The notes below the pieces were generated by a model. It saw only the letters and a list, made by a program, of their open reading frames with translations. It had not been told where the DNA came from and did not search any database. Of a DNA stretch of 64,000 nt, positions 49,201 through 58,681 are shown in pieces. The DNA is taken from contig CM053269.1 in the NCBI GenBank assembly GCA_028583415.1, forward strand, positions 59,633,007 to 59,697,006, written 5' to 3'. The translations under genes were made by a program, and so were the position numbers. The number at the start of each line of letters is the position of its first letter. The first letter of the stretch is position 1. Origin of the DNA: Protea cynaroides (taxonomy: Eukaryota > Streptophyta > Magnoliopsida > Proteales > Proteaceae).

Positions 49201-50979
49201 AACGAGTCTGTTGAAGGGGCTGCAAGTAAGCCAGTTTCATCATCATCAGGAAATAAACGTAAAGCTGGTAATTCTTTTCCCGATGAAACAGTGATTCAAA
49301 ATAGGAAAAGAAGTATTTCCTTATTAGGAGCTGCTGATGCTGACTCTGCTCAGCCCAAGCGATCTTTTAAAGTTGGTGAATCCATCTGTAGGGTTGCAAG
49401 CCAACTGACTGGATCCCCTTCGATCATTAAGTGTAGTAGTGAAAAGCTCCATAAAGGTGCAGTTAAGGTGGATCAGAGCAGTGAAAAATCTACTTGGGAT
49501 GGTGATGATGTATCTCCAAGAACTCCTGAACAAAGGAGAAAAATAGTCCTTCCAGTGGAGCACTCGTCCCCAGAAGAGTTGCTGTCCCAACTTTGCTTGG
49601 CTGCACGAGACCCAATGAAAGGTTACAGTTTTCTGACTACCATAATTAGTTTCTTCTCTGAATTCAGGAATTTTGTCTGCCTTGATCATACAACTTCTTG
49701 GAAGCACAAAATGTTTTCAGAGAAAGTGGTTGGTAAAAAGAAAAAATCACCCAACTGTAACATGGAATCCACTGAATCGTATAGTTTTGAGGATATGCAG
49801 GACTCTTACTGGACTGACAGGATTGTTCAAATCAGTCTCGAAGAACAACCACTGGAGAAACCTCAGAAGAAAAGAGGAAGGCCTAGAAAAAAGATGGTTA
49901 TGCTGACCAATGGAGCTGAAAATTCTCATCAGTGGAGTTCCTCATTGGACATTGTGCAGCAAAATCCCGATGACAGTGCTGAACAGCCAGTTGAAATTTC
50001 AACAAGCAGTGTGGATGCAAATTCCCACAACTCACCTGCAGCACTAATATTGAGCTTCTCTGAGTCTGATGCAGATTTTATTCCTTCAGAAAAGAATCTA
50101 AATAGATTATTTAGACACTTTGGGCCTTTGAAGGAATCAGAAACGGAAGTGCTGAAGACAACTAACTGTGCTAGAGTGGTCTTCAAGAAGCGTACTGACG
50201 CAGAAGTAGCTCTCAGTAGTGCGGGGAAATTCAGCATTTTTGGACCAATGCATGTCGGCTACAGGCTGATGCATTGGCCATCAACATCTGCTAAGGCTCC
50301 ATCCTTTGTTGCGACACAAGGCACAGAAGGGATTTCACCACAATACATAGTGGATGTGGTACCACAAGGGATAGAAGATACAGCACCACAAGGAATAGAA
50401 GATATGGCAACACAATTCATAGAATATGTGACCCCACAAGGCATAGAAGATATGGCACCACAAGGCATAGAAGATATGGCATCACAAGGCATTGAAAATA
50501 TGGAACCACGAGATGTAGATGATATGGCACCACAAGGTATAGAGGATATGGCACCAGAAGGCATAGAGGATATGGAATCAGAAGGCATAGAGGATATGGC
50601 ACCACAAGGCATAGAAGATATGGCACAACAAGGCATAGAGGATATGGCACCACTGGCACCAGAAGGCATAGAAGATATGGCACCACAAGGGATAGAAGAT
50701 GTGGCACCACAAGGCAGAGAGTATATGGCAACACAAAGCACAGAAGATATGGCACAACAAGGCATAGAGGATATGGCACCACTGGCACCAGAAGGCATAG
50801 AAGATATGGGACCAGAAGGCATAGAAGATATGGCACCGCAAGGCATAGAGGATATGGCAGTGCAAGGCATAGAGGATATGGAACCTCAAGGCATAAATGA
50901 TATGGAGGCACCAGGCATAGAGGATATGGCACCACAAGGCATACAAGACATGACACCGGCAGGAGGCAACACATCTTGA
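46273..50979 (+). CDS. PWWP-domain protein of the PDP type, with two internal repeat arrays
   Basis: One uninterrupted 1568-codon exon follows a UTR intron. Residues ~1-700 are acidic and low in complexity, with a ~33-residue repeat array at ~413-640. The PWWP domain is at ~703-800 (VWGKVKSHPWWPGQIFDPKD, then ILVAYFGDQTFAWNEASLL); PWWP domains bind methylated histone tails and DNA. Then come basic Ser-rich linkers with NLS-like KKRK/RKRKH, an AT-hook-like KKRGRPRKK (~1198), and an RRM-like fold at ~1256-1335 (ALILSFSESDADFIPSEKNL, then ARVVFKKRTDAEVA, then GYRLMH). This layout matches Arabidopsis PDP proteins, which associate with PRC2/FVE chromatin complexes. The C-terminus (~1361-1562) is an array of APQGIEDM-like octapeptides that I do not know from the family. 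The start is the first in-frame ATG after the UTR intron. Confidence 0.93.
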   Translation: MLSNSTNEAASEGLDLNSEAFSLGEEDVSVVRVTESTVSVTVSVAETPGEQASGAQGFVQGTNLEEGTVEAGISGGGRNLFETFAQGSDVCDDSTAAHGVKRSSEEEEESADVGLIEKDSESETKVSVDVGGDGKLGGQHDVELTLKLSVSDAEELKDRGEVTEAESSMTTTELTCEEIHVASGEEAVQLEIPEVSNPKGDVSEPMILDEKPSFSEKNQGLEVEGVGGSTEANGVRDTDPSVSIGSLSNCDHNTTLSTCNSDMNPSQDRIQELGTQVAEKPYDQVINDRSMDLHLSEVKTEQGAVVTVDTAPATEAVDESKTTVLDQNQDADVQIAGASGSHHEDKRMGSPSSEVDASPLVENQLTGFDLETYALGGCHKLDENQTKFQSHAIASDSDVVILVVDLDSCPRTDVNKNTLEEVLNEDERTEVKEIGADATHFGADGSQKTAHEVLKEDAGTVANEMEDTVASSGTDGNQKTVDMVFEEEGSWVKEMPDNVTCRGTEENQNTADNVFKENERTGVKEMTDDVAHLDKDVDKKTADKVDRGDKKTGVREVGDGITCLGTDRNLKAVDAILRKDERTEVKDGNQMILDDALKEGEGTESKEMGDEVSHLSSDGDQRNAGQVVKEDEGPEVKEREDDATYSVPDCSDENLTKGVSGVHSHVNQKIETSEQVTTTMNPGTASVNDNRVFYGLATEEEGEFSVSDLVWGKVKSHPWWPGQIFDPKDASEQALKYRKKDSILVAYFGDQTFAWNEASLLKPFRVHFSQMEKQTNVESFRTAVNCALDEIARRVELGLACSCTPQEVHSKIGSQMIKNSGIQEESSRREGVDKSFSVSTFEPEMLVEYIRALALFPCGGVDRLEFVIAQMQLLVFNRSRGYSCLPKFQSCGNLVENEADILILAERKHSKEIVDDSAVISENEDQVLTGKVKLKSRDGSSRKRKHTSVNGVYPSKKERSLSELMAEKKVSSSDDRNESVEGAASKPVSSSSGNKRKAGNSFPDETVIQNRKRSISLLGAADADSAQPKRSFKVGESICRVASQLTGSPSIIKCSSEKLHKGAVKVDQSSEKSTWDGDDVSPRTPEQRRKIVLPVEHSSPEELLSQLCLAARDPMKGYSFLTTIISFFSEFRNFVCLDHTTSWKHKMFSEKVVGKKKKSPNCNMESTESYSFEDMQDSYWTDRIVQISLEEQPLEKPQKKRGRPRKKMVMLTNGAENSHQWSSSLDIVQQNPDDSAEQPVEISTSSVDANSHNSPAALILSFSESDADFIPSEKNLNRLFRHFGPLKESETEVLKTTNCARVVFKKRTDAEVALSSAGKFSIFGPMHVGYRLMHWPSTSAKAPSFVATQGTEGISPQYIVDVVPQGIEDTAPQGIEDMATQFIEYVTPQGIEDMAPQGIEDMASQGIENMEPRDVDDMAPQGIEDMAPEGIEDMESEGIEDMAPQGIEDMAQQGIEDMAPLAPEGIEDMAPQGIEDVAPQGREYMATQSTEDMAQQGIEDMAPLAPEGIEDMGPEGIEDMAPQGIEDMAVQGIEDMEPQGINDMEAPGIEDMAPQGIQDMTPAGGNTS
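47512..48210 (+). repeat. Coding repeat array, ~99-bp (33-residue) unit, about 7 copies
   Basis: Diverged units follow the pattern N.KT.D.V(F/L)KEDE.TEVKEM.D.V..LGTDG, for example NQKTVDMVF, NQNTADNVFKENERTGVKEM and KKTADKVDRGDKKTGVREV. One copy (near 48010-48040) is shortened. The array is acidic and probably disordered or coiled. Confidence 0.8.
50353..50955 (+). repeat. Coding octapeptide (24-bp) repeat array, APQGIEDM
   Basis: Around 25 copies of (A/T/E)(P/Q)(Q/E)GIEDM occur, with a few degenerate units (QFIEYVT, RDVDDMA, QSTEDMA). A larger block, QQGIEDMAPLAPEGIEDM, occurs twice (about 50625-50680 and 50754-50808), showing segmental duplication within the array. Because the unit is 24 bp, other frames on both strands also stay open; these are shadows. 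Confidence 0.93.
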
Positions 50980-51561
50980 TTTTATTGTTCCAGAAACGAT
51001 GTTGCTAGAAGGTTTCAGGTATTCTCACATCATGCATCTGTCTCTGCAATGCTGAGGCAATTTTGTTCTTTGAGGAAATCTACCTTCAGATTGATCATAA
51101 AAGGGGTTTACTAACTGCATGACAGCAGACTTGCCTGCAAAGTGGGACCTACCACTCGGTGCTTCCCACTTACGGTATTCCTTTTCTAGAGGTTGATCTA
51201 TTCTGACAATTCATTAGAGCCACCTGAAAGGATACACCCGAGGGATGAAACTTGGGCGGGGCCACCTGTGGCCCAATCAGCCTGATCTTGAACTTAGCCT
51301 GAACAGCTCAACCAGACAGGCCCAAAAAGGACCAATCCCAGTCCTAGCCCAGTATAAGTTAGGTCTGGGCTAGGCTTGGCGGACATCAATTTGGCCATTG
51401 GCTTGTCCTGCCCGAGCCCAAACTAGTGCCTGGTCCTATATGCATAATTTATAGTTTGCTATTTTAAATCCTCCAATCATTTTTCTTCCTCTTATTCCTC
51501 TCTACTCTATAGATTATTTTGAATTTTTGGGTAGTTAAAGTTGGGCGTCTTTCTCGATAAC

Positions 51562-51565
<4 letters not shown>

Positions 51566-51652
<87 letters not shown>
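51566..51652. repeat. (AT)n microsatellite, ~87 bp
   Basis: A pure AT/TA dinucleotide run lies downstream of the PWWP stop codon. Confidence 0.95.
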
Positions 51653-51657
<5 letters not shown>

Positions 51658-51808
51658 CTTATTTTATATAATATTTATATTTCTGTTGATTATATCTAAG
51701 TAACTAACTTGTAAAATGATTTTTGGAAGATGGGTTGGCGATTAAGTTCTTGCATTATCTAAGCTGTCATTATTTCAATTCTCATATGATTTATAATTAC
51801 TTGGTTTT

Positions 51809-52138
51809 TGTTAGCGTAATAAAATTGTAATCGTACACTACTTTGACTTATTCAAGGTAGTTAGTGTTAGTTTCTACGACTTGGACTCCTATTAGTATAT
51901 GAACTCCTAATTAGTTTATTAGTTTGTTTTATTAATTTCTTTTACCAATTAGGCTTGTTAGTTTCCTTGTCATACTTTGAGTTTATTTTGTCTTTTGTTG
52001 TGACTAGGACTCTGACTTATAGAATCCTAGATCATTACACAATAGTTGTTTTCTATTTTCTATAAATACAAGCTACAAGGAGGAGGAGCAGTACACATTT
52101 ATTCTCTCCATCTTCTCTTATTTTTCTATTTTGCTACA
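51809..52138 (+). mobile_element. Solo LTR (330 bp), same family as the LTRs at 35438 and 37436
   Basis: It starts TGTTAGCG and ends GCTACA. It is flanked by a perfect 5-bp duplication, GTTTT (51804-51808 and 52139-52143). The body shares TTTATTAATTTC, GGCTTGTTAGTTTCC, TCTGACTTATAGAATCCTAG and TAGTTGTTTTCTATTTTC with the LTR pair in the VHA-a1 intron. A TATA-like CTATAAATACAAG is near 52058. No internal region or second LTR is adjacent. Confidence 0.88.
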
Positions 52139-52999
52139 GTTTTAATAAGAAACATACATCATGCATATACTTACCCAAAAAAAATACATCATGCATATAA
52201 ATATTGTCAAAAGGCTGGCCAGCCCAAGACCCAAAATGTTATGGTGGGATGGGTTAGGGCCAGGCTTTTTCTTGATCCGAGCCTGACATATATGTGTGGA
52301 TTGGGCTGGGCCTGTTTTAGCCCGGCCCGCCTACATCCTTGGTACTATACTCTCTTTATTTCATCCTCTTTTTTTTTTTTTTTTAAATTTTCTGCCCTCT
52401 CTCTCTTTCTCTCTTTTTTTTCTTTTGTTTTTATTTTATGTTCTTAATTTTCCTCTCCCTAACATTTGTTTCTGATGTTGGTGCCTAGAAATCATGGCCC
52501 CACCACCCTGTTCATGTAAGTTGGATGTTCTGTCCAATAAGTACATGTGGTTTAATATCAGGGGTTCAAATTCTCCATTTGATGTGGCCGCTGAGGACTC
52601 TGATAAGTCAAGCTTGACCGCCATTGCTTTCCTTCTTGTGTTCAGCACTCCAGCAAGAAGCTGGTGAATTTCATCAAAGATTACCAATTGAGTGGTTGGG
52701 AAACTTGGTTGTGTTGGTGCTTGCCTAGGTCATCCATTGAAAGTTACCCTATTGACGGTTGCTTGCCATTGCATATGAGCCTTATGGCTTTCATCTTCTT
52801 AGTACATCATTCTGGTGTCTACCTTGGATGGCTTTGGATTTTCTCTTTTGTTATATGTTCTGCTCTTTTGTGACTCTTACATTCATTAATGTGCTGGTTT
52901 TTGTTTCCAGGTTTGGTGGAGATTCAAGAATGGTGAAAGATGCCTGTAAAAAGTTGAAGCACCACTAGGGTGGTTAAATGAAGGGCTGCTGAAGGCGGT

Positions 53000-54389
53000 A
53001 ACTATACTTTAGGATTATCTGCTTATCTGAGATTCTTTTCCCATGAGTTCTTTCTGTTTTGTATTTCAAACAAAATGCTTGTTTTCAGCATGCTCTTTGT
53101 TTTGAAGGCTCATGGGATTTATTAAGCTTAATGTAAAATGGATATTCTTGATCTTGCCTGTAGATCTGTTTTTATGGAATTTAGACCTGAAAGTTCTTAG
53201 TGGCTTAGAATTCACCCTCTCGCCTGGTCTCATCTTTGTGTTTGCTGCCCATAAATATGATGGAAAAAATGTGCTTTAATCCTTGAGTCAGTATCTTATT
53301 TTCCACCAAATAGCATCAGAAGGGTTGAATTTTTTTTTTCAAAAAAATATGTTTAAACTCTTTTATGGTTTTTACCTTCTTATCCATTTTTTTTTCTCTG
53401 TGATATATATTTAGTGCATCTGGCTGTGTTTGAAGTATATAGATTGTGTGGAACTTTTCCTTGTTCTGGAGCTAATGAATTTTTTTATCAGTTGTAGTGT
53501 CTGAAGTTCTCATAAATCTCGAGTAGTTATCCCTGTCATGGTTGTTACATGGCCTCACATGTAAAATATTGACTAGTTTTCTTTCTGCATATTATAACTA
53601 GTAGTCTTACGACATTTTTAAGTAGTTTTACTGCCAGCAGTAAATATTTCCATTATTTGGTTGATACACCTGATTTATGCTCAGTGGCTATTGGTTCACT
53701 CTGTTTGAAAAGCAATGAACCAAAATATTAGCCATGAGTAGTGTTTTTAATTTTGGTTGTGGCATCAGTAGTATTAATTTTTCATTATCAATATTCATCT
53801 TTATTAGTAGTCATTGCATAATAATACATAAGGCATTAGAGTGTTTAAAACTCAATGCGACATCTTATTGTCAATTATGTCATTGATACATCAGTCAGAC
53901 ATGTTTAATGTTGTGCATTTGCAGAGTGGCCTTTCTCAGATATAGGTTAAATGAAGCACGTCTTGTTGTGAGTCGAAGGATGTGGTTTGAACCCCAAAAG
54001 AATGAGATTCTAGTGAAAACCTTCGTAATATTAGTGAATGTGTGTCCCTGTTGTGCTTGGTTTTAGTGAATATGTGTCCCTCTGGTGGGTGGTTTGATTT
54101 TGGATTTTAGGTTTGGAAGATCGATAATAGACTTTGAGGGTCAAGAGGTCACCAACCAAATGAATTTCTCCTGATAATGTTTTTTCTCTTTTAGCAAACC
54201 AGATGGGCGGATTTGGTCTTTGATTGGTACTTTTCTCTTTATTTCCACTAGCCATAGGCATGTTGCCCCTGGTGTAAAGTATGCTTGTAAGTTTAGATTA
54301 AGTACCCTGGTTCCTTGGAGGTACGTGGTATTAGCTTGGGAGATTAGCCTTGAAAAGGTGGACAAATGTGGTAGGGTCCGGAGGGTTAG
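53000..54389. other. Intergenic DNA downstream of the PWWP gene
   Basis: T-rich, without recognised genes. It may include the distal 3' UTR of the PWWP transcript (exon starting 52911). Confidence 0.4.
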
Positions 54390-54806
54390 GAAAAACTTTA
54401 TTATTCTCAAGTATGTTTGATATGCATGGCAGGGAAGAATTTGTTTCACCTATTTTTCCTTTTTCTTTTTGCTATGGCAGTTCAGACCTACTTTGTGGCC
54501 CTCTTCCATCAGAAAGGGAACACCCCCCTTGTGAAAGCCAGGATTGTAGGTTTTTTGACATTCAAGTTCCTAGTGATAAGAGGGGGAAATTTATGTGGCA
54601 TTTTGTGTTAGTAACTATTTGGAGCATTTGGGGATTAACACAGAATGTTAAAGAGAATAGGTGCGATCTATTGAGATTACCAAATAAAGGACTACATGGG
54701 CCATGACTTTGGAGTTATCTATGGAATCTGAACTGACTATATTCTTTGACATTGTGAGCCTCCTCTAGGAGTCCCCACTCTTGATTTGGCCTGGTTGGGT
54801 TCCCCT

Positions 54807-54844
<38 letters not shown>

Positions 54845-55215
54845 TGGATCAAGCTAAACTTTCATGGCAGTCCAGGCCCAGCAGGTATCGGTGGAACTTT
54901 TTGACATTGTCATGTTAACATTTATCCTGTTATCCACTTGGCGTGGCAGATTCCATGACTAAAGGAACTTTTTATGAAAGGCCTGGACATATATGCCTCT
55001 ATAAATTGGCCCAATTTGATTATTGAAGGCGGTACAATTTTGGTTAAAATAGAGCTATCCTCTAATCACGATGGTCCTCGGAGAATATTTGTACTCAGAA
55101 GCCTGTGTCATCCGCATTCTGTCAACTTGGAGGATACAACCAGCAAATGGTCAAGCTGATGAGGTAGCTCAGACGCGTCTTAGTTTCCGGGGGCTGCAGG
55201 GTTATATTTTGCACT
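54390..55215 (+). mobile_element. Decayed L1-type LINE remnant (zf-RVT / RNase H tail)
   Basis: Broken frames give MWHFVLVTIWSIWG (near 54593), then NWPNLIIEGGTILV and RIQPANGQADEVAQ (about 55005-55170), resembling the RNase H-like tail of plant LINE polyproteins. A (CT)n run (about 54813-54841) splits the region. Many stops and frameshifts indicate a dead copy. Confidence 0.5.
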
Positions 55216-57443
55216 CTCACCCAAAAAAGAAAAAAAAAAGCAGGTAACCTAGTTTTGTTCTGTATTTTCGTTTTTATCCGTATGTAATTGATTTTATTAA
55301 TTATCACTCGTTATGCAACACGCCAACACTATCCAATGTATATATCGCAATGCAATTCCTTTTAGGCAGAGTTTTCACGGTTGTAATGGGTGGATGAGTC
55401 CATCTTGTTTTGCCATGTGGAAGAGGGAGATGAGTAATGTAGTAATTTTGATCATTGGATATCCATGGATATAGAGATTGGCCATAAAAAATTTCTATCA
55501 TGAACATTTAAAAAAAAAAAATTTCCACTCCCATCTTCTTGATTTCATTCATCGTCTTGGCAGCCTCACCACTGTTTTGCAAGTGCTTCTCTGAATCAAC
55601 AACTTATAGTTTGTTCCTTTTCCACTAAAGTCAATATGGCTTCCTAATCCTTTCTATAAGCTCGTTGTAAAGCTGTTTACAACTGTAGAATGTCTAAGAA
55701 CTACTACATCAAAAAAAACAAGTGGAGTTGTTTTATTTTTTGAAGTTAAATCAGTTTTGAAAAGGAGAAATTTTTTTTTTTTTAAATCATGATTGTATAA
55801 ATTATTTAAATCTTTTTTTTTGGGGTAGGTGATTATTTAAATCTCTTACTATATTGATAATTATTTTTCAGATATAATAATTATTCTATTTTTCAAATAA
55901 ACGGGATTTTTTTTTATCACAAAGTAGAGTAGAATTTAATAAATATATTTGGAATATTTGGAACTAAAGTACTCAACTGTGGGATGTAATGATTATAAAA
56001 ACTCCAACCTTGATATTGATTTGATTTCATTTCCCTGCCCCCAAATGGATGAGGGTCCTTCATGTAAATGAATTTTTTTTTAATATAAAGTGTCAATTAG
56101 TGCATGTGGTAAGGGTCTCATTGGTTGTTTTGAAGATCTATTGAGGTCTTGAGATTGAATCCTTCCAATTTTCTTGTATTAATATAATATAATATTCAAT
56201 GCAAGTGAGGCATATGACAGATAATAATGCCTTATTTGTTTTGTTGTTAAATTTTTTATGTAATGATATTTTACACGAAATTTTTTTTTATACTTCTTAT
56301 TATGTATGTCTTTGCATTTTAAATGGAAAATCTTATTTTAGAAGAACATATTTTATTTTCACTATTTTACATGAAAAAACTAAAATGAAAGCAATATTTT
56401 CTTAAGATGTATGCTGTGATATCCTTCTAAGCGAAAACCAGTTGAACCCACCATGACTTTTCTTTTTTTGGGTTAAAGCCCACCATGCCCACTTATCAGG
56501 TTTCCGTGCTTGTTCTGGTCCATTTTGAATACAGCAACTACAATGCAAGTCTACCCCACCATACCTCAACGTCCAGCAGTTCATCCCCTCCCGCCCCACA
56601 AGAAAGACACAGCACTGAAAAAGAAAGAAAACTAGGGCAAGGGTTAAAACCTGAAAAGGAAACAAAATTAGAGTCAACTTTGTATCCAAGCTCTTGGTTG
56701 AACCCAAGTATCTGTAAAAAATCTGAATGCCATTAAGAAACGTCATGCAGTCGTTACTTTTTAATTGCACAGTCACTCCTCTACAGATTCTGTATCAGGA
56801 ATGAGAAGATCAACAATGTTTTATGTGTAGGAATACAATTGAGAGGTATTGAACAATTGAAAAAGCTCTTTAAACCGAATCAATTTAAGACTAATAAATG
56901 CTAAAAACTTTGCCAAAATTCTTTACCATTAATTATTCAGTTCCATGTAAAATATCATTTGTACGGAAAAGTTTAGAACAAAACAAACAGGGCCTATTGA
57001 CTGTGGTTAGGACACTATCAGCCTGGAAAACAGCCTGAAAGGTTCGTGTTTTCCACACCAAAGGAAAAAGATATTGCAAGGGGTTGATTCTCGTTGATTC
57101 ATGTCTGCACAACCCAAAAATGCTTGAACAGTTTTGGATATACCAGTTCCGACTGCAATCAACTGCACAATATGGTGACGATGGGGTGCTTGGGACCATC
57201 AATAGGGCACTCTTCACGTATGAGCCACAAACGCCCTGCAAGGGCAAGTACAATCATGAAGATTAAAAAGAGGCATAACAATGGCTGGATATTGCTTGGC
57301 AAAGAGAGATAGTCATAAAGCTATGGTTTGGTCATACTAAATAATACTTGATTTTCTTTTATTTTAAGTGCACAAATAAATTCTGCCCAAAATCTAGCCA
57401 ACATAATTGTCTAGATTGTAGATTCTTACAGGTTTAAAGGCAT
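55216..57443. other. Intergenic DNA between the LINE remnant and the dehydratase gene
   Basis: AT-rich with poly-T runs. No motif was recognised on either strand; frames near 56400-56780 are short and unconvincing. The stretch just below 57444 should include the dehydratase 3' UTR. Confidence 0.45.
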
Positions 57444-58621
57444 TCAAGTCAAAGTCAAACTAGTGTCAGCTGGGTAGCTCCCTAGTACTCGTAGGAATGT
57501 AGCAAACTCCTGCTAAAGATGTAAGACATTAGATGCTTCTAATTAAAATCAATACCCATCAATCTTAAATGCAATTTCAAAAAAAAAAAAAAACCTCTAG
57601 ATGCCTAAGGGCATTTTGAGACTTTTGATCAGCCATTGATGCTTCAAAATCCAGATAGAAAAGATAGTCGAAGTACCTGTATGAGAAGTTCAAAACTCTA
57701 TTAAGAGTTATTTTTAAAGGAGTTCAAAATGTTTGCTTTGGATAGATAACAACTATTATTGAAATTGACTCCAAATTTTTGTACTCAGAGCAGAAACGGT
57801 AATCATGTATTTGGAAAGGCAATGGAAGATGAAGGCTCTCAATAATTACATTGTACATCCATTAATACCGCTAATAGGTACACGCAAGGGCTGTTTACGC
57901 AAAGGGCGGCTCTCGATCTGGTCAAAATGAAAAATAGTAGTTATGATTATTAAAAAAAAACTTTGTGACTCGTATACCCACTCGCAAGTAAAATGAGGAA
58001 GACAGCCAAGTGATAAAAATGAGTACCTTTGTGAGGTTGATATTCCTCATTGAAAAAACATTAAGAGCTCTGGAAAGCACACCAGGTCCCTCCTCAAGAG
58101 AGAAAACTATACTTGTCTGCGAGCATTAATAGCAGCCCTCATCAAACTCAGTTATTGATAAGAAAATCAAATCAGTGGAACAAAACTAAAAACCAAGGGA
58201 AATGTCCTCTCTCTCTCTCACACACACACACTCACTAACACACACGCACACACACATTCACTAAAACACACACACACACATGGACACAGTAATATTAAGA
58301 TGATCTATTACTAGTTTACCATTTTAAACTTAATTTGAATGGCAAGTCAGTGCTTTGCCTGCTTGGATTTATGGGCTCTCTTGCAAGCATAAAAAACATA
58401 GTACTATTAAAATGATCTATCACCAAGTTACCATTCTAAATACTTACCTTGAATGGCCTGTCAGTGCTTGGAATAATGGGCTCTCTTGCAAGCATCAAAA
58501 ACCGAGTAATATTGTCAGAATCATCCTACATAAAAGATAGCAGTGGAATGAACCAAGATGACACTAACCAACTGAGAACAGCAGTTAATCTAAGATTTTT
58601 GAACATAATGATGACATCAAC

Positions 58622-58681
<60 letters not shown>

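Larger units (their letters stand above)
51019..52910 (+). other. Probable 3'-UTR intron of the PWWP gene
   Basis: A donor TTTCAG^GTATTC after 51018 and an acceptor GTTTCCAG at 52910 would remove 1.9 kb containing the AT microsatellite and a solo LTR. The stop codon is 39 nt upstream of this junction, below the ~50-nt threshold for nonsense-mediated decay. This is inferred from splice signals only. Confidence 0.4.

Noticed and set aside
50259..50974. Long minus-strand frames of Ile/Ser/Met/Pro or Leu/Cys/Val/Pro repeats
   Set aside because: They are antisense shadows of the 24-bp repeat array in the PWWP gene; a unit divisible by three keeps all frames open.
55122..56776. Short frames between the LINE remnant and the dehydratase gene
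   Set aside because: They overlap on opposite strands, are full of low-complexity residues and lack motifs.
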